A DNA stretch of 64,000 nucleotides from Deltaproteobacteria bacterium HGW-Deltaproteobacteria-13 (GCA_002840555.1 PHBJ01000005.1:33634-97633), one strand, 5' to 3'. Positions 42,583 to 52,318 are shown, counted from the first letter of the stretch. A program made the numbers and translations. Notes: a model not told the origin generated them from the letters alone.

Positions 42583-44118
42583 TTGAAAACAGCACAAATC
42601 CGGATTGTCATTTCTCTTCTTATCTTTGCCTTATTTTTGCTCTTATTTCTGGGAGGAGAAAATATTTCTGTCTTTCTTGCCTCCATCCTGTTGCCCTTTC
42701 AGTTTGTTCCCGCGTTGATCCATGTGCTGACACAACCGGAAGCCTTATTTGTTTCCGGCCTTATTTTCATTCTTGTGATCAGTTTTATTTTCGGCAGGAT
42801 TTATTGTTCATTTCTATGTCCACTGGGAACGCTTCAGGACATCGTCATCGCGCTGGCCCGCAAAACCGGTTTTCATAAAAAACATGCTTTCCGCAAACCG
42901 AACAACTGGCTGCGCTATTCTATTTTCGGCCTGACTTTTGCTGCCGCAGCACTGGGTTCAATGTCACTGCTTAATCTTCTGGACCCCTATTCTCTGACCG
43001 GCAGAATATTTACGTCTTTTGTCCAGCCTTTGTTTGTCCGGACGGGAAATACCGGAATAAATATTTTAAAGAATTTTAATATTTATCTTTTTCCCGCGGA
43101 CTCGGCTTATTTGCCGGTTTCAGTTATTGCTGTAACTTTTGTATTCTTAATAATGATTTTGATCATGGCTGCCCGCGCGGGCCGGCTTTATTGCAATGCG
43201 GTTTGTCCGGTGGGAACACTTTTGGGATTCATTGCACGGGTGGCGGTTTTTAAATTGACGATCGACCCAGGCGGCTGTAATCACTGTAATGGCTGCGAAA
43301 GTGTGTGCAAAGCAGATTGTATTGACGCTCAAAATTCAACGATAGATCAAAGCCGTTGTGTCAGTTGCTTCAATTGCCTGGATGCCTGTCCGCAAACCAC
43401 TGTAAGCTATAAGCTCTCCCGGAATAATATCCGTAACAGCAAGTGGTTACCGGCGCGGCGCGGTTTCCTGATCGGCACGCTTGCCGCTGCGGCAACCGGC
43501 TTGTTTGCATTCACCCCCGGTCTGCGCCATCTTTTAGGCACTGCCCATGCTTCTCAAAATCAGCCGATTACACCACCGGGCTCCGTCGGGCTCAATCATT
43601 TTACGCAGGCCTGTACATCCTGCCATCTTTGTGTGAGCGTCTGTCCCACAAAAGTTATTACACCGTCATTTTCAGGATACGGTCTTTCCGGGATACTTCA
43701 GCCGCAAATGAATTATGAAAATAGTTTTTGTGATTATGAATGCAATTTATGCGGCCGGATATGTCCCACAGGAGCCATATTGCCGCTGCCGCTTCCAGAA
43801 AAGAAGTTCACGCAAATCGGGGAGGTTGAACTGCTGAAAGATAAATGCGTCGTCTATGTCAATAAGAATAATTGCGGAGCCTGTGGAGAAGTGTGCCCGA
43901 CGCATACCATCAGTTTTGTCGATAAGGAAAATATTCTTTATCCCGAAGTCGATACCCGGTACTGTATCGGATGCGGCGCCTGTGAAAAATCCTGTCCAAC
44001 CGCACCTAAATCCATTGTCGTCCATTCCAACCTGATTCACAAGAAAGCCGAAAAATATATCGGCCAGGAAGCACCCCTCACACAAAAGAAAGCACCGGAT
44101 AAAGATTTTCCATTCTAA
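42583..44118 (+). CDS. NapH-type membrane polyferredoxin fused to a NapG-like Tat Fe-S domain
   Basis: The 511-residue protein has a NapH/MauN-like first half: about five transmembrane segments with the loop motifs YCSFLCPLG and YCNAVCPVG, then two [4Fe-4S] motifs (CNHCNGCESVC and CVSCFNCLDACP). At about residue 285 a second Tat-like segment occurs inside the chain (ARRGFLIGTLAAAATGLFAF), followed by four more cluster motifs (CTSCHLCVSVCP, CNLCGRICP, CGACGEVCP, CIGCGACEKSCP) as in NapG/MauM. It thus looks like NapH and NapG joined in one polypeptide. It starts with TTG 42583 (SD aggga). It should move electrons from quinol to periplasmic acceptors. An operon with the Tat DUF362 gene is likely. 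Confidence 0.82.
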   Translation: MKTAQIRIVISLLIFALFLLLFLGGENISVFLASILLPFQFVPALIHVLTQPEALFVSGLIFILVISFIFGRIYCSFLCPLGTLQDIVIALARKTGFHKKHAFRKPNNWLRYSIFGLTFAAAALGSMSLLNLLDPYSLTGRIFTSFVQPLFVRTGNTGINILKNFNIYLFPADSAYLPVSVIAVTFVFLIMILIMAARAGRLYCNAVCPVGTLLGFIARVAVFKLTIDPGGCNHCNGCESVCKADCIDAQNSTIDQSRCVSCFNCLDACPQTTVSYKLSRNNIRNSKWLPARRGFLIGTLAAAATGLFAFTPGLRHLLGTAHASQNQPITPPGSVGLNHFTQACTSCHLCVSVCPTKVITPSFSGYGLSGILQPQMNYENSFCDYECNLCGRICPTGAILPLPLPEKKFTQIGEVELLKDKCVVYVNKNNCGACGEVCPTHTISFVDKENILYPEVDTRYCIGCGACEKSCPTAPKSIVVHSNLIHKKAEKYIGQEAPLTQKKAPDKDFPF

Positions 44119-44253
44119 TTCAAACATTTAACCGGTACATAAAGGTCGCTTACAGAAAATTAATATTAAAAACGGGATTTTTTTGATGCAATCAGCAGAA
44201 AAAAGATTTAAAATAATCACCCTTAAAGAAACCTGACCGAATGAGGTTTTATA

Positions 44254-45270
44254 ATGACTGATTTTTTATTTGAAACGGTAACGGACAAGAAAAAACCTTA
44301 TGTCGAATCTTTGCGAAAGCTTTTGGGACAATTCCGGCATCCATTTACTGAAGGTGATCACGTAGGGATCAAGCTCCACTGGGGAGAACGGGGGAATAAA
44401 GGTTATCTGCCTCCTGACTATGCAAAAGAAATTGCCGGCTGGCTTACCGCACACGGAGCAAAACCTTTTGTTTTTGATACAACGGTACTCTATTCCGGCG
44501 GCCGGCGCACCGCCGAGGACTCCCTGAACACGGCCGCCCATCATGGTTATACGGCCGAATTCCTGGGATGCCCGGTCATTATCGCCGACGGTATGGACGG
44601 GCGGGATGTCGTTTCGATTCCCGGGGGCTACAAACACTTTAAAACCGTTCAGGTGGGAAATATCTTTGATAAGGCACAGGGCTTTGTCATCTTTTCCCAT
44701 TTTAAGGGACACATGGTTTCTTTATTCGGCGGAGCCATCAAGAATCTCTCCATGGGATTTGCGTCCCGCGCGCAAAAGCAGCGAATGCATTCCGATTACC
44801 ATCCTGTTCTGGATCGGGAGAAATGTACCCGATGCGGCGTTTGTGTTAATGTCTGCCCGACAAAGGCGGCCAGTATTTCCGAACCGGATTATCCCGAATA
44901 TGATCTGAAAAAGTGTATCGGCTGCGCCCAATGTATCGCGATGTGCCCGGAATTGGCTCTCCAGATTTTCTGGAATTCGGACATGACGGTTTTCCAGGAA
45001 AAGCTTGTAGAGACAGCGGCCGCCGTCTGGAAAAAAATTAATGATAAGGCTATTGTCATCAACGCTCTGCTTAATATTACGGTGGAATGTGATTGTCTGG
45101 CGGGAAAGAATCCTGTCATCGGTCCGGATTACGGCTTTATCGGCGGATATCATCCTGTGGAAGTGGATGCGGAATCTCTGAAGATGACAGGACCAAAGAT
45201 ATTTGAGAAAGTCCACCCCGGAATTCCCTGGCAGCGTCAGTTTTCCTATGCCCGGCAAATCGGGTTTTAA
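44254..45270 (+). CDS. DUF362 protein with two 4Fe-4S clusters
   Basis: The 338-residue cytoplasmic protein has an N-terminal DUF362 domain (GDHVGIKLHWGERGNKGYL, FKGHMVSLFGGAIKNLSMGFASR) interrupted by two C-terminal ferredoxin motifs (CTRCGVCVNVCPTKA and CIGCAQCIAMCPELA). It carries no signal peptide, in contrast to the Tat DUF362 protein upstream. SD gaggt precedes ATG. It could pass electrons on the cytoplasmic side of the same system, but the substrate is unknown. Confidence 0.88.
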   Translation: MTDFLFETVTDKKKPYVESLRKLLGQFRHPFTEGDHVGIKLHWGERGNKGYLPPDYAKEIAGWLTAHGAKPFVFDTTVLYSGGRRTAEDSLNTAAHHGYTAEFLGCPVIIADGMDGRDVVSIPGGYKHFKTVQVGNIFDKAQGFVIFSHFKGHMVSLFGGAIKNLSMGFASRAQKQRMHSDYHPVLDREKCTRCGVCVNVCPTKAASISEPDYPEYDLKKCIGCAQCIAMCPELALQIFWNSDMTVFQEKLVETAAAVWKKINDKAIVINALLNITVECDCLAGKNPVIGPDYGFIGGYHPVEVDAESLKMTGPKIFEKVHPGIPWQRQFSYARQIGF

Positions 45271-45284
45271 AGAAAGATATATTT

Positions 45285-45626
45285 TTATTTCAGACGCAAC
45301 TTTTCCAGCATTCTTCCCGCGTGCGGAGCAATGGAATGAAAAGCTTTTAATTGATCGCAGGCGTAATCCGCGCATACGGCGCAGGTGCTTACTTTTTTCT
45401 CCATACCGCAGGATCTGATTCCACAGACGCGGCAGTGACTGAAGAGTTGCCCGTTTGTCTGGAGACAACCATCACAATTCGCGTCCTCGGGCTTTATGTC
45501 CATACCATACTGCTTTGACCAGAGCCTGGCCACATCCTCTCTGGCTTGATCATCATCGGCCTGTGTGGCCAGGTAGACCGGACATTTGGAACATATGATT
45601 CCACAGTACGCTACCATTGTTTCCAT
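45285..45626 (-). CDS. DUF3795 Cys-rich protein
   Basis: The 113-residue protein has the DUF3795 pattern: an N-terminal YCGIICSKCPVYLATQADD, a middle CDGCL...CRVCGIRSC and a C-terminal CAVCADYACDQL, together about 11 Cys that likely bind zinc or Fe-S. Function is unknown. ATG 45626 fits the SD (ggaggt) best; longer starts exist to 45638. Its end converges with the DUF362 ferredoxin gene 14 bp away. Confidence 0.8.
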   Translation of the reverse strand: METMVAYCGIICSKCPVYLATQADDDQAREDVARLWSKQYGMDIKPEDANCDGCLQTNGQLFSHCRVCGIRSCGMEKKVSTCAVCADYACDQLKAFHSIAPHAGRMLEKLRLK

Positions 45627-45680
45627 CATGACCTCCATTTTATTCTTTGCTTTTCAACACCGCCCGAATTTTATCTCACC

Positions 45681-46376
45681 CTACCCCATCACTCCCTCTT
45701 CCGCAAAACTATAAAAAGCATCATCCCCGATGATAATATGATCCAGAACCTTGATGTCCATAAGTTTACCCGCCGCAGTCACTTCCTGTGTAAATTTTTT
45801 ATCTTCGGGGCTGGGCGATATGTTGGCACTGGGATGATTGTGAACACAGATAATCGCCGCCGCGAATTTTTGCAAAGCCGCGTGAATAATTTCCCGGACA
45901 ATCGGCACGGCGTGGTTGACCGTGCCCGAGGCGGCATCGCTTATTTCGATTATTTTATTGTTGCTGTTGAGATAGATAACCTTAAATACTTCCGTCTTGA
46001 GATCACGCATTTGCGGCATAATGATATTAACGACATCCCTGGCGGAGGAAATCTTTTGCTTGCCATTGAGAATTTCAACTTCACGAAAACGCCGTCCGAT
46101 TTCGAGAGCGGCTTGTATTTGCGCTAATTTTGCCGGACCCAATCCTTTGAATTCCTTCCACTCCCGCATATCCGTATGGATCATGTTGCGAAAAGTGCCG
46201 AACCTGTCAACAATCCGGCGCGCCAGATCGATGGCGCTTAAGCCTTTTACGCCCGTGCGCAAAAGAATTGCCAGGAGCTCCGAATTGCTCAGGGATTCCG
46301 CTCCCTTCTTAAGAAGTTTCTCTCTGGGACGGTCATCCTGCGGCCAGGACCGGATACCGGTTATTGGAGAGTTCAT
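45681..46376 (-). CDS. radC: RadC-family JAB/MPN domain protein
   Basis: The 231-residue protein has an N-terminal HhH-like region (LSNSELLAILLRTGVKGLSAIDLARRI; FKGLGPAKLAQIQAALEIGRR) and a C-terminal RadC/JAB domain with the metal motif HNHPSANISPSPED. This is the standard RadC build. Despite the name, a DNA-repair role for RadC is not established. The start lies 74 bp from the AsmA gene, same strand. Confidence 0.95.
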   Translation of the reverse strand: MNSPITGIRSWPQDDRPREKLLKKGAESLSNSELLAILLRTGVKGLSAIDLARRIVDRFGTFRNMIHTDMREWKEFKGLGPAKLAQIQAALEIGRRFREVEILNGKQKISSARDVVNIIMPQMRDLKTEVFKVIYLNSNNKIIEISDAASGTVNHAVPIVREIIHAALQKFAAAIICVHNHPSANISPSPEDKKFTQEVTAAGKLMDIKVLDHIIIGDDAFYSFAEEGVMG

Positions 46377-46450
46377 AATAATATATATCCTTTTTATCGC
46401 TTTTTGTCGTCATCATTTCATCCCGACGGGAACAGGATGTATTATCTCTT

Positions 46451-47896
46451 TTATTTTTTCTTTGACGAGTTGAACAAATCCCCTACCCCCTCCAGAATCT
46501 TTTGTTGATCTTCCGTCAATACTTTTTTGACGGCTTCTTTGGCAACGCCCTTCCCCGCTTCAATGGCCACACTGCCTGCCGCACTCTTTACAACTTCAGC
46601 CAAAGTATCAAGCCGCGGCTGCGTCAGTTGGACATCGGGCTTATTCGTTGTGCCTTTCACTTTTGTTTTTAAATCAATCAGGCCTTCTTTATTGAGCAGC
46701 GGCTGCATGGATGCTTCGGCAAGTTTGCCGGAATCGGCATATTTTTTCACATCGGGACTTTTAATTAGAGAATCTATTCTCTTCGCCAATGATGTTTGCA
46801 CAGGTTCATTGATTTCCTTGCTCATTACGATGCCCACGCTCATATCCAGACCTTTTGTTTTAATATTCGTTGTGCCGTCAAAAAGTATCTTTGCCTGTTT
46901 GAGATCAAGTTTGCCGTTGGTAATATCCGCCTTGTCAGCCTTGTAGTGCAGATCAAGCCCTGTTTCTTTGGAATTTTTCCAATGTTGTTTATCTTTAAGG
47001 AACGAAATGTATTCTCCCAGATAATCGCCCAGGATGGGAATGGCGGCGATGGAGTTAAATATTTCCAGCCCGGTGATCTCGCCGTCCGGAACGGCTATAT
47101 GAATAATCACCTCCGGATCCAGCAGTCGCGTTTTCACATCAAAAGGAATTACCCTGCCGACGGCATTTATCGTAAAATCAAAACTCTTGACACTGCCGGT
47201 TTTCATCTCGCCGACTGTTTTGATTCCCATGCCGATGTTTATTTTTACTTCGTCTTTCTTCTCCAGATCTTTCGGATCTATGCTGATGTCATGAGCCAGC
47301 ATTGTGAGCTTGTAAATCTGGAACTTCTGATCATGTTCTCCGTCATAATAATTGATCGTGCCGTTTTTCATGCCGATTTCACCAACGGCAATAGCCACGG
47401 GAAGATCATCAGCGGAGGTTGGTTTTACCGGTTCTTTCTTTTCATTATCCACCGGTTGTTTCCTGGATTTAATCAGATCATCAATATTCAAAGTCCCCTG
47501 CTTATTTCTGGATAGATTGATGACGGGATTATATAAAACAAGTTCTTTAAGCTCGACCTGTCTCTTTAAAAGAGGCATTAATTTAACCTTGAAGACCAGG
47601 GATTCCATGCCGGCAAAAACATCTCCGGCGGCGACCGGCTTTCCTTGAAGAGTTTTCAGTTCCCCCTGTGTTTTAAAATTGGAAACGGCAACGTTTTGAA
47701 CTTCGATTCCCGAAAGAACGGAAAAAATACTGATGTTGATTTTTTCAATTGTAACTTGTCTGTTCAACGCTTTGGCCATCTGCGAGGTAACAAATTCCTT
47801 ATTCACTTTCGTATAAACGATGACGCCGGCAACGATCATCAAAACGGCGAGTGCCGCGATAATTGCGCCAATAGCAATGAGCAGTTTTTTAAACAT
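46451..47896 (-). CDS. AsmA-family inner-membrane protein
   Basis: The 481-residue protein has one N-terminal membrane anchor (LLIAIGAIIAALAVLMIVAGVIVY) followed by an AsmA/DUF748-type domain: MAKALNRQVTIEKINISIFSVLSGIEVQNVAVSN and later LVLYNPVINLSRNKQGTLNIDDLI. The long C-terminal part contains beta-rich repeats of the family. AsmA-like proteins take part in lipid transport to the outer membrane in Gram-negatives. It has SD aaaggagt and a consensus promoter. Confidence 0.8.
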   Translation of the reverse strand: MFKKLLIAIGAIIAALAVLMIVAGVIVYTKVNKEFVTSQMAKALNRQVTIEKINISIFSVLSGIEVQNVAVSNFKTQGELKTLQGKPVAAGDVFAGMESLVFKVKLMPLLKRQVELKELVLYNPVINLSRNKQGTLNIDDLIKSRKQPVDNEKKEPVKPTSADDLPVAIAVGEIGMKNGTINYYDGEHDQKFQIYKLTMLAHDISIDPKDLEKKDEVKINIGMGIKTVGEMKTGSVKSFDFTINAVGRVIPFDVKTRLLDPEVIIHIAVPDGEITGLEIFNSIAAIPILGDYLGEYISFLKDKQHWKNSKETGLDLHYKADKADITNGKLDLKQAKILFDGTTNIKTKGLDMSVGIVMSKEINEPVQTSLAKRIDSLIKSPDVKKYADSGKLAEASMQPLLNKEGLIDLKTKVKGTTNKPDVQLTQPRLDTLAEVVKSAAGSVAIEAGKGVAKEAVKKVLTEDQQKILEGVGDLFNSSKKK

Positions 47897-47976
47897 AAGC
47901 CTTACTCCTTTTTTAAATTTTCTGTGATGATCTTTTAAATATTATTTTTATCATGAACGGTGTCGCATGGGTAAGA

Positions 47977-48005
47977 AGTATAAGAAGAACGGTTTTGTAT
48001 GTCAA
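47977..48005 (-). promoter_or_regulatory. Consensus promoter of the AsmA-type gene
   Basis: On the minus strand, TTGACA (48005-48000) and TATACT (47982-47977) are 17 bp apart. Confidence 0.75.
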
Positions 48006-48061
48006 TGAAATATTGGTGCCTGTAGAATATGAGGGATAAGAACGATTTACCCGTTGAAGCA

Positions 48062-48892
48062 TCATCGTTTAAGTGACTTATCCATGAAACGGGTCATGGC
48101 CAGCATAATAAGATGATAAAGAGGGAAGCAATACTTCTTAACAAAATAGAACAACTTGATATCGAAAGAGGTGATGACCAGAAATTTACGGAAACGAATG
48201 GATTTGATAATAATGTCCGCCACCTTTTCGGGTGTAATGGCAATTTTAAGAAAAAGGGCGCGTGTTTGCTCCGTCACCTCCCGGTTCGCATGGATCTCCA
48301 CACTCTGCACCAGGCCGGTGTTAACCGCCCCCGGGCATATTACACTTACATCTATATTATGTTTCCTCAAATCATAACGCAGGACCTCGGATATCCCTAC
48401 AAGGGCATGCTTGGTGCCGGCATATACGGCGTGCCACGGCAGACCGATGAGGCCCGCCGTGGACGATACCGAAACAATATGTCCGCCGCGGCCCGCGCGG
48501 ATCATCTCAGGCACAAAACATTCAATGCCGTGAATTACTCCCCAGAGATTGACTTTGATGACCTTTTCCCAATCGCTGTGCCGCATATCCTCTACCTGTG
48601 AAAAAAGGGCGATCCCGGCCACATTCACCAGGATATCCAGAGAACCATATCCCTCATGCACTTCCCGGGCAAAGGCCGCCATAGCCTGATAGTCGCCGAC
48701 ATCAAAGGCGCGGGCTAAACATACCTTGCCGCCCGCATCGGAAATGACATCAACTGTTTTTTTAAGACCATCGCCGTCAATATCGGTTAAAAACAACCGG
48801 CATCCCATCTTTCCCATGGCTTGCGCGGTTGAGCGGCCTATTCCACTTGCCGCTCCGGTGATCAACACTTTTTTTTCCGGGAATGCCTTCAT
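48062..48892 (-). CDS. Short-chain dehydrogenase/reductase
   Basis: The 276-residue SDR has the classical Rossmann motif TGAASGIG, the NVAGIA segment, the catalytic Ser of SVSSTAG and the YxxxK motif YAGTKHAL. The C-terminal extension is hydrophobic (LFYFVKKYCFPLYHLIMLAM). It resembles SDRs acting on fatty-acid-derived or steroid-like ketones, but the substrate is open. SD ggag precedes the ATG. Confidence 0.92.
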   Translation of the reverse strand: MKAFPEKKVLITGAASGIGRSTAQAMGKMGCRLFLTDIDGDGLKKTVDVISDAGGKVCLARAFDVGDYQAMAAFAREVHEGYGSLDILVNVAGIALFSQVEDMRHSDWEKVIKVNLWGVIHGIECFVPEMIRAGRGGHIVSVSSTAGLIGLPWHAVYAGTKHALVGISEVLRYDLRKHNIDVSVICPGAVNTGLVQSVEIHANREVTEQTRALFLKIAITPEKVADIIIKSIRFRKFLVITSFDIKLFYFVKKYCFPLYHLIMLAMTRFMDKSLKR

Positions 48893-48957
48893 TTTTTATT
48901 CTCCAGAATGATTGACGTTATTTTCTTGTCAACACGTCACGGCATCGATGTGTCTTT

Positions 48958-51357
48958 TTATTTCTCAAGCTTTGCCAATAATCTTTTCTGGCGTCTTCTG
49001 GCTATTTCTTTGATGAATCTTTCAGTGATGAACTTTCTTTTAGTTATTTTCGCACGATTCTTGATAATATCCATGTCGTTTCCGTCCAGATTGGTATTAA
49101 GCACCCAAAAATAATACCGCTTTTTACATTCAACACCCTGCTGTTTCAAATAGTTGAAAGGAAAGATCAGAACCATGATTGTATCAAGGCCGTATACTTT
49201 GCCGGCCCTGCTTACAGCATCCTGTAGTATTGGCCATGGCAGCGTATTATCTATGACAATGACCTTGATGCTGTTTAAAAGTTCGGACATGTTGACGCCA
49301 AGATCGGAAATATCAACAATCAGCGCCGCCTTGATCCGTCCATCATGCGTGATGGAAAACACTTTACTCTCCCGTTTAAGCCCAATTTTCTTATACATAC
49401 TCATGATGTTATTCTTTGCCGGCGCGTCGGCAGCCTGACCGGACAATCCACCGTTTTCCGCTGCCCGGCACTCTAAAGCATAGGCATCCAGCATCATTCC
49501 TCCGCCCAATGCATTGTAGTAATCCCGCATTAAAATTAAATCATCCTGCGAAAAAGTCTCGATACTCCAACCATCCGGTAGTGTACTGATTTTAGTTTCC
49601 ACAGTCATTGGCATATAACCGAAAAGATCCATGGAACATATTTCACGACGATTAAAAACCTTGCAAACACCTCCGAAATAGTAATCGGAAAATTTGTTTT
49701 CAGGCCTGTAATAACAAAAATTATAGCGCATCGTTTTTGAAGATACCGGCAAACGATAAAGACAATCAAGATAGCTCACCAGGTGATTGAGAGTCTTTAG
49801 TCCCGTACGCACTCCCCGCATGGGGATGGCGGCCAGGTGATGAATAATCCAAGAGTCTTCATAGGCCTTGACCATGGACATGTGAGCGTAGACCTGACCC
49901 TGATCCTGATAGGTCAGATGCGTAAAGATATCCTGCCCTTCCTCGTAGAGTTTGCGGTAAGTTTCTTTGAGCGCATCCGTGTAAGGACTAATGATCCCAT
50001 ATTTGTCAGGATAGATAAACCCCGAGCCAAAAAAGAGTTCCCAGAGTGAATCCATATTCACCTTGCCGGTTAGATTGACATGCGGATCGGCGACTTTATT
50101 AACGGCGTCAAAGAGACGGCGTTGATCATGTAAAGACATGTCCAAAATGTAAAAACCGTATCTTGCCAGATTCTTTTTTTCTTTATGGCGGTAGATCACC
50201 TGGACCGTACATTGCAGATTACTGATCATACCGGGCAAATGCAAAGCCATCTGCGGAATGACCATGCCCGGGAGGAGAAGGGATTCCTGATCCGGAACGG
50301 TCACAGAAAAACCTGAAGTCGAAATATCGTCAACCCTCTTTTGAATGGCAAGACCGCAGAGAGGGTGGATAAAGTTAATAATCGGCTGCGGCGTTATTCT
50401 TACTCTTTCATTGGGGTATTTACGCACTGTTAAAACCGGGCGATTGCTATGGACAGGCTGTAGAATAATATAGGAACCCTTATTGTCACAGCGCAACATA
50501 CGGCATTCACCCATGAAATGGGTTTTGTTGTCCTGACTCAATTTTAAAAATAACGGATTAGCGGGGTTAATGTCCTCCGGAACGTTCAGAGAAACTCTCA
50601 AATCGTGGGGATTGATGTCTTCCAGCCCCCCGTGAACATTGAGTTGTCCCTGTACAATTTCAGCATCAATACCGTCACACGGATGACGCACCGCCTGACG
50701 CTTGCTGTAAGAATGCGCCATATCGGGCAATTTGAGCACAAGTGATTCCTGACTTAAAGATTGTAAATCAATCGGAAAGACTATCAATGATTTGCGATTA
50801 TCTATCACCAGATTCAAAGGTATATGGCGGGACAAGTCAAACGAACCGGGATCAATAAACCGGATTTTGACTTTATCATCCAGGTAAGGCCTTGGTTCTC
50901 CCTGATTGAGAAACTCTTCACGATTAATTTTATCCTGCATATGAATGTAAACCTGTTCATGGGTAAAATGCAGGTGATTGATGAGGTTAATAAGAATTTT
51001 TTTGTTAACCTTGGGCGGGGTGGCTTTTGCCGCGGTCACTACACGCGGGTCTATTTTCTTCCAGGAAAGCTCATCTTTGATTGTCAAATCATTCTGACCG
51101 GAATTTTTACTATTATGATTCGTTACCGTTTGATACGCCAGTTGAAACGGCCGCAGAATTGACTCGTTTTCCGTATCAGCAATGGATCGATTACCCTTAC
51201 CGGATGGTAAGGATTTTTTTTCGCTGTTTCCGAAAATGTTCGCGTAATCTTCTTCAGGTTGCCACGCTTTTTTCAGGAGCCTGACTAATCGCGACGGCGG
51301 AGTGCGTTTAATAACATTTCGCCGCCAATCCTGTGTGAAATTATTAAAAAACTCCAT
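48958..51357 (-). CDS. Large PilZ-domain protein
   Basis: The 799-residue protein (ATG 51357, SD gtgagg) contains a region (about 235-430) with the PilZ-like pattern KRQAVRHPCDGIDAEI ... VDDISTSGFSVTVP, where DISTSG matches the D/NxSxxG half of the cyclic-di-GMP motif. The C-terminal 350 residues resemble an acyltransferase-like (GNAT/FemAB-type) fold (FTHLTYQDQGQVYAHMSMVKAYEDSWIIHHLAA), which is a weak call. Together with the GGDEF and HD-GYP proteins in this window it could be a cyclic-di-GMP effector. No signal peptide is seen. Confidence 0.65.
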   Translation of the reverse strand: MEFFNNFTQDWRRNVIKRTPPSRLVRLLKKAWQPEEDYANIFGNSEKKSLPSGKGNRSIADTENESILRPFQLAYQTVTNHNSKNSGQNDLTIKDELSWKKIDPRVVTAAKATPPKVNKKILINLINHLHFTHEQVYIHMQDKINREEFLNQGEPRPYLDDKVKIRFIDPGSFDLSRHIPLNLVIDNRKSLIVFPIDLQSLSQESLVLKLPDMAHSYSKRQAVRHPCDGIDAEIVQGQLNVHGGLEDINPHDLRVSLNVPEDINPANPLFLKLSQDNKTHFMGECRMLRCDNKGSYIILQPVHSNRPVLTVRKYPNERVRITPQPIINFIHPLCGLAIQKRVDDISTSGFSVTVPDQESLLLPGMVIPQMALHLPGMISNLQCTVQVIYRHKEKKNLARYGFYILDMSLHDQRRLFDAVNKVADPHVNLTGKVNMDSLWELFFGSGFIYPDKYGIISPYTDALKETYRKLYEEGQDIFTHLTYQDQGQVYAHMSMVKAYEDSWIIHHLAAIPMRGVRTGLKTLNHLVSYLDCLYRLPVSSKTMRYNFCYYRPENKFSDYYFGGVCKVFNRREICSMDLFGYMPMTVETKISTLPDGWSIETFSQDDLILMRDYYNALGGGMMLDAYALECRAAENGGLSGQAADAPAKNNIMSMYKKIGLKRESKVFSITHDGRIKAALIVDISDLGVNMSELLNSIKVIVIDNTLPWPILQDAVSRAGKVYGLDTIMVLIFPFNYLKQQGVECKKRYYFWVLNTNLDGNDMDIIKNRAKITKRKFITERFIKEIARRRQKRLLAKLEK

Positions 51358-51449
51358 AAGGAACCTCACTGTAATAAATCAATGAACATCCTTTTCTACC
51401 TGATTACATCAGAGTTTTTTGAACTGATCTCCGGAGAGTTTTTTCTCTT

Positions 51450-52253
51450 CTATTTTATCCGCTCGTGCAAGGGTTTCCTCCCCTTACAAAGAATCAGCGG
51501 TGAATAAGTGAAGCGCCGAGGATCCCTGAAGAAAGTTTTGAAATCTGTCAAAAATTTTTCGCTGCCGCCCGGATAGACTTTAAACACATCCGGAATTTTC
51601 TTAGAGCCGATTTCGAGCTTCTTTATCCAGTTGAATTCGTCGGAAGCCTGAAGCTCTCCATAAATGAGGTGATGTGGCATTATGTTGAGACTGATATCTT
51701 CAAAGCCCAAATCATAAAGATGAGCATAGAACTTACGTCCGGCATAAAGGTCAAAGTTATAGCTATCCTGCAGGCGAAGCATGGCTTTTATAAGAATCGA
51801 CTCCATTAACGCTGGTAATTCCCAGTGACTCAGACAATTATAGTCAAGATCAAGCAAACATATGCAGCCGCCGGGCTTCAGATTGGCGCTGATATTCTTA
51901 ATAATGTCAATAGCTCCATTGCGGTAATATTCCAATACGAATCGCACCCAGATAAAATCGAATTGTCCCAGATCACTCATCGGCAGACGAATGTCTCTGA
52001 CTTGAAAGTTTATTCCCGGTCTTTCGCTGTAAAATGAGCGCGCATACCGGATACGGTTTTCGGCAATATCCACACCAACAGCTTCACCATCAGGCCCAAC
52101 CAAATCATGCAACAGAGCGGTTGTTTTGCCGGGACCGCAGCCCACATCCAATACCCGCACACCCGGACCAATTCCAAACCACAAGGCCTGTTCCTTTACG
52201 GCATCCGGATCTGTCTTGATATCAAGACGTTTCGCCTCTTCATCGTTCTCCAT
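51450..52253 (-). CDS. Class I SAM-dependent methyltransferase
   Basis: The 267-residue protein has the SAM-binding motif VLDVGCGPGKTT (34-45), the acidic loop VGVDIAENRIRYAR, and later LGQFDFIWVRFVLEYY. It is a typical class I methyltransferase of the UbiE/Methyltransf type. The substrate is unknown. It lies 92 bp downstream (in gene order upstream) of the PilZ gene on the same strand. Confidence 0.88.
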   Translation of the reverse strand: MENDEEAKRLDIKTDPDAVKEQALWFGIGPGVRVLDVGCGPGKTTALLHDLVGPDGEAVGVDIAENRIRYARSFYSERPGINFQVRDIRLPMSDLGQFDFIWVRFVLEYYRNGAIDIIKNISANLKPGGCICLLDLDYNCLSHWELPALMESILIKAMLRLQDSYNFDLYAGRKFYAHLYDLGFEDISLNIMPHHLIYGELQASDEFNWIKKLEIGSKKIPDVFKVYPGGSEKFLTDFKTFFRDPRRFTYSPLILCKGRKPLHERIK

Positions 52254-52318
52254 TAAATAGTCTTGTGAGTTTATTTTTTTATGCTCCTCTAAAGTTTTTT
52301 AATAATGCAGATTTCCCG

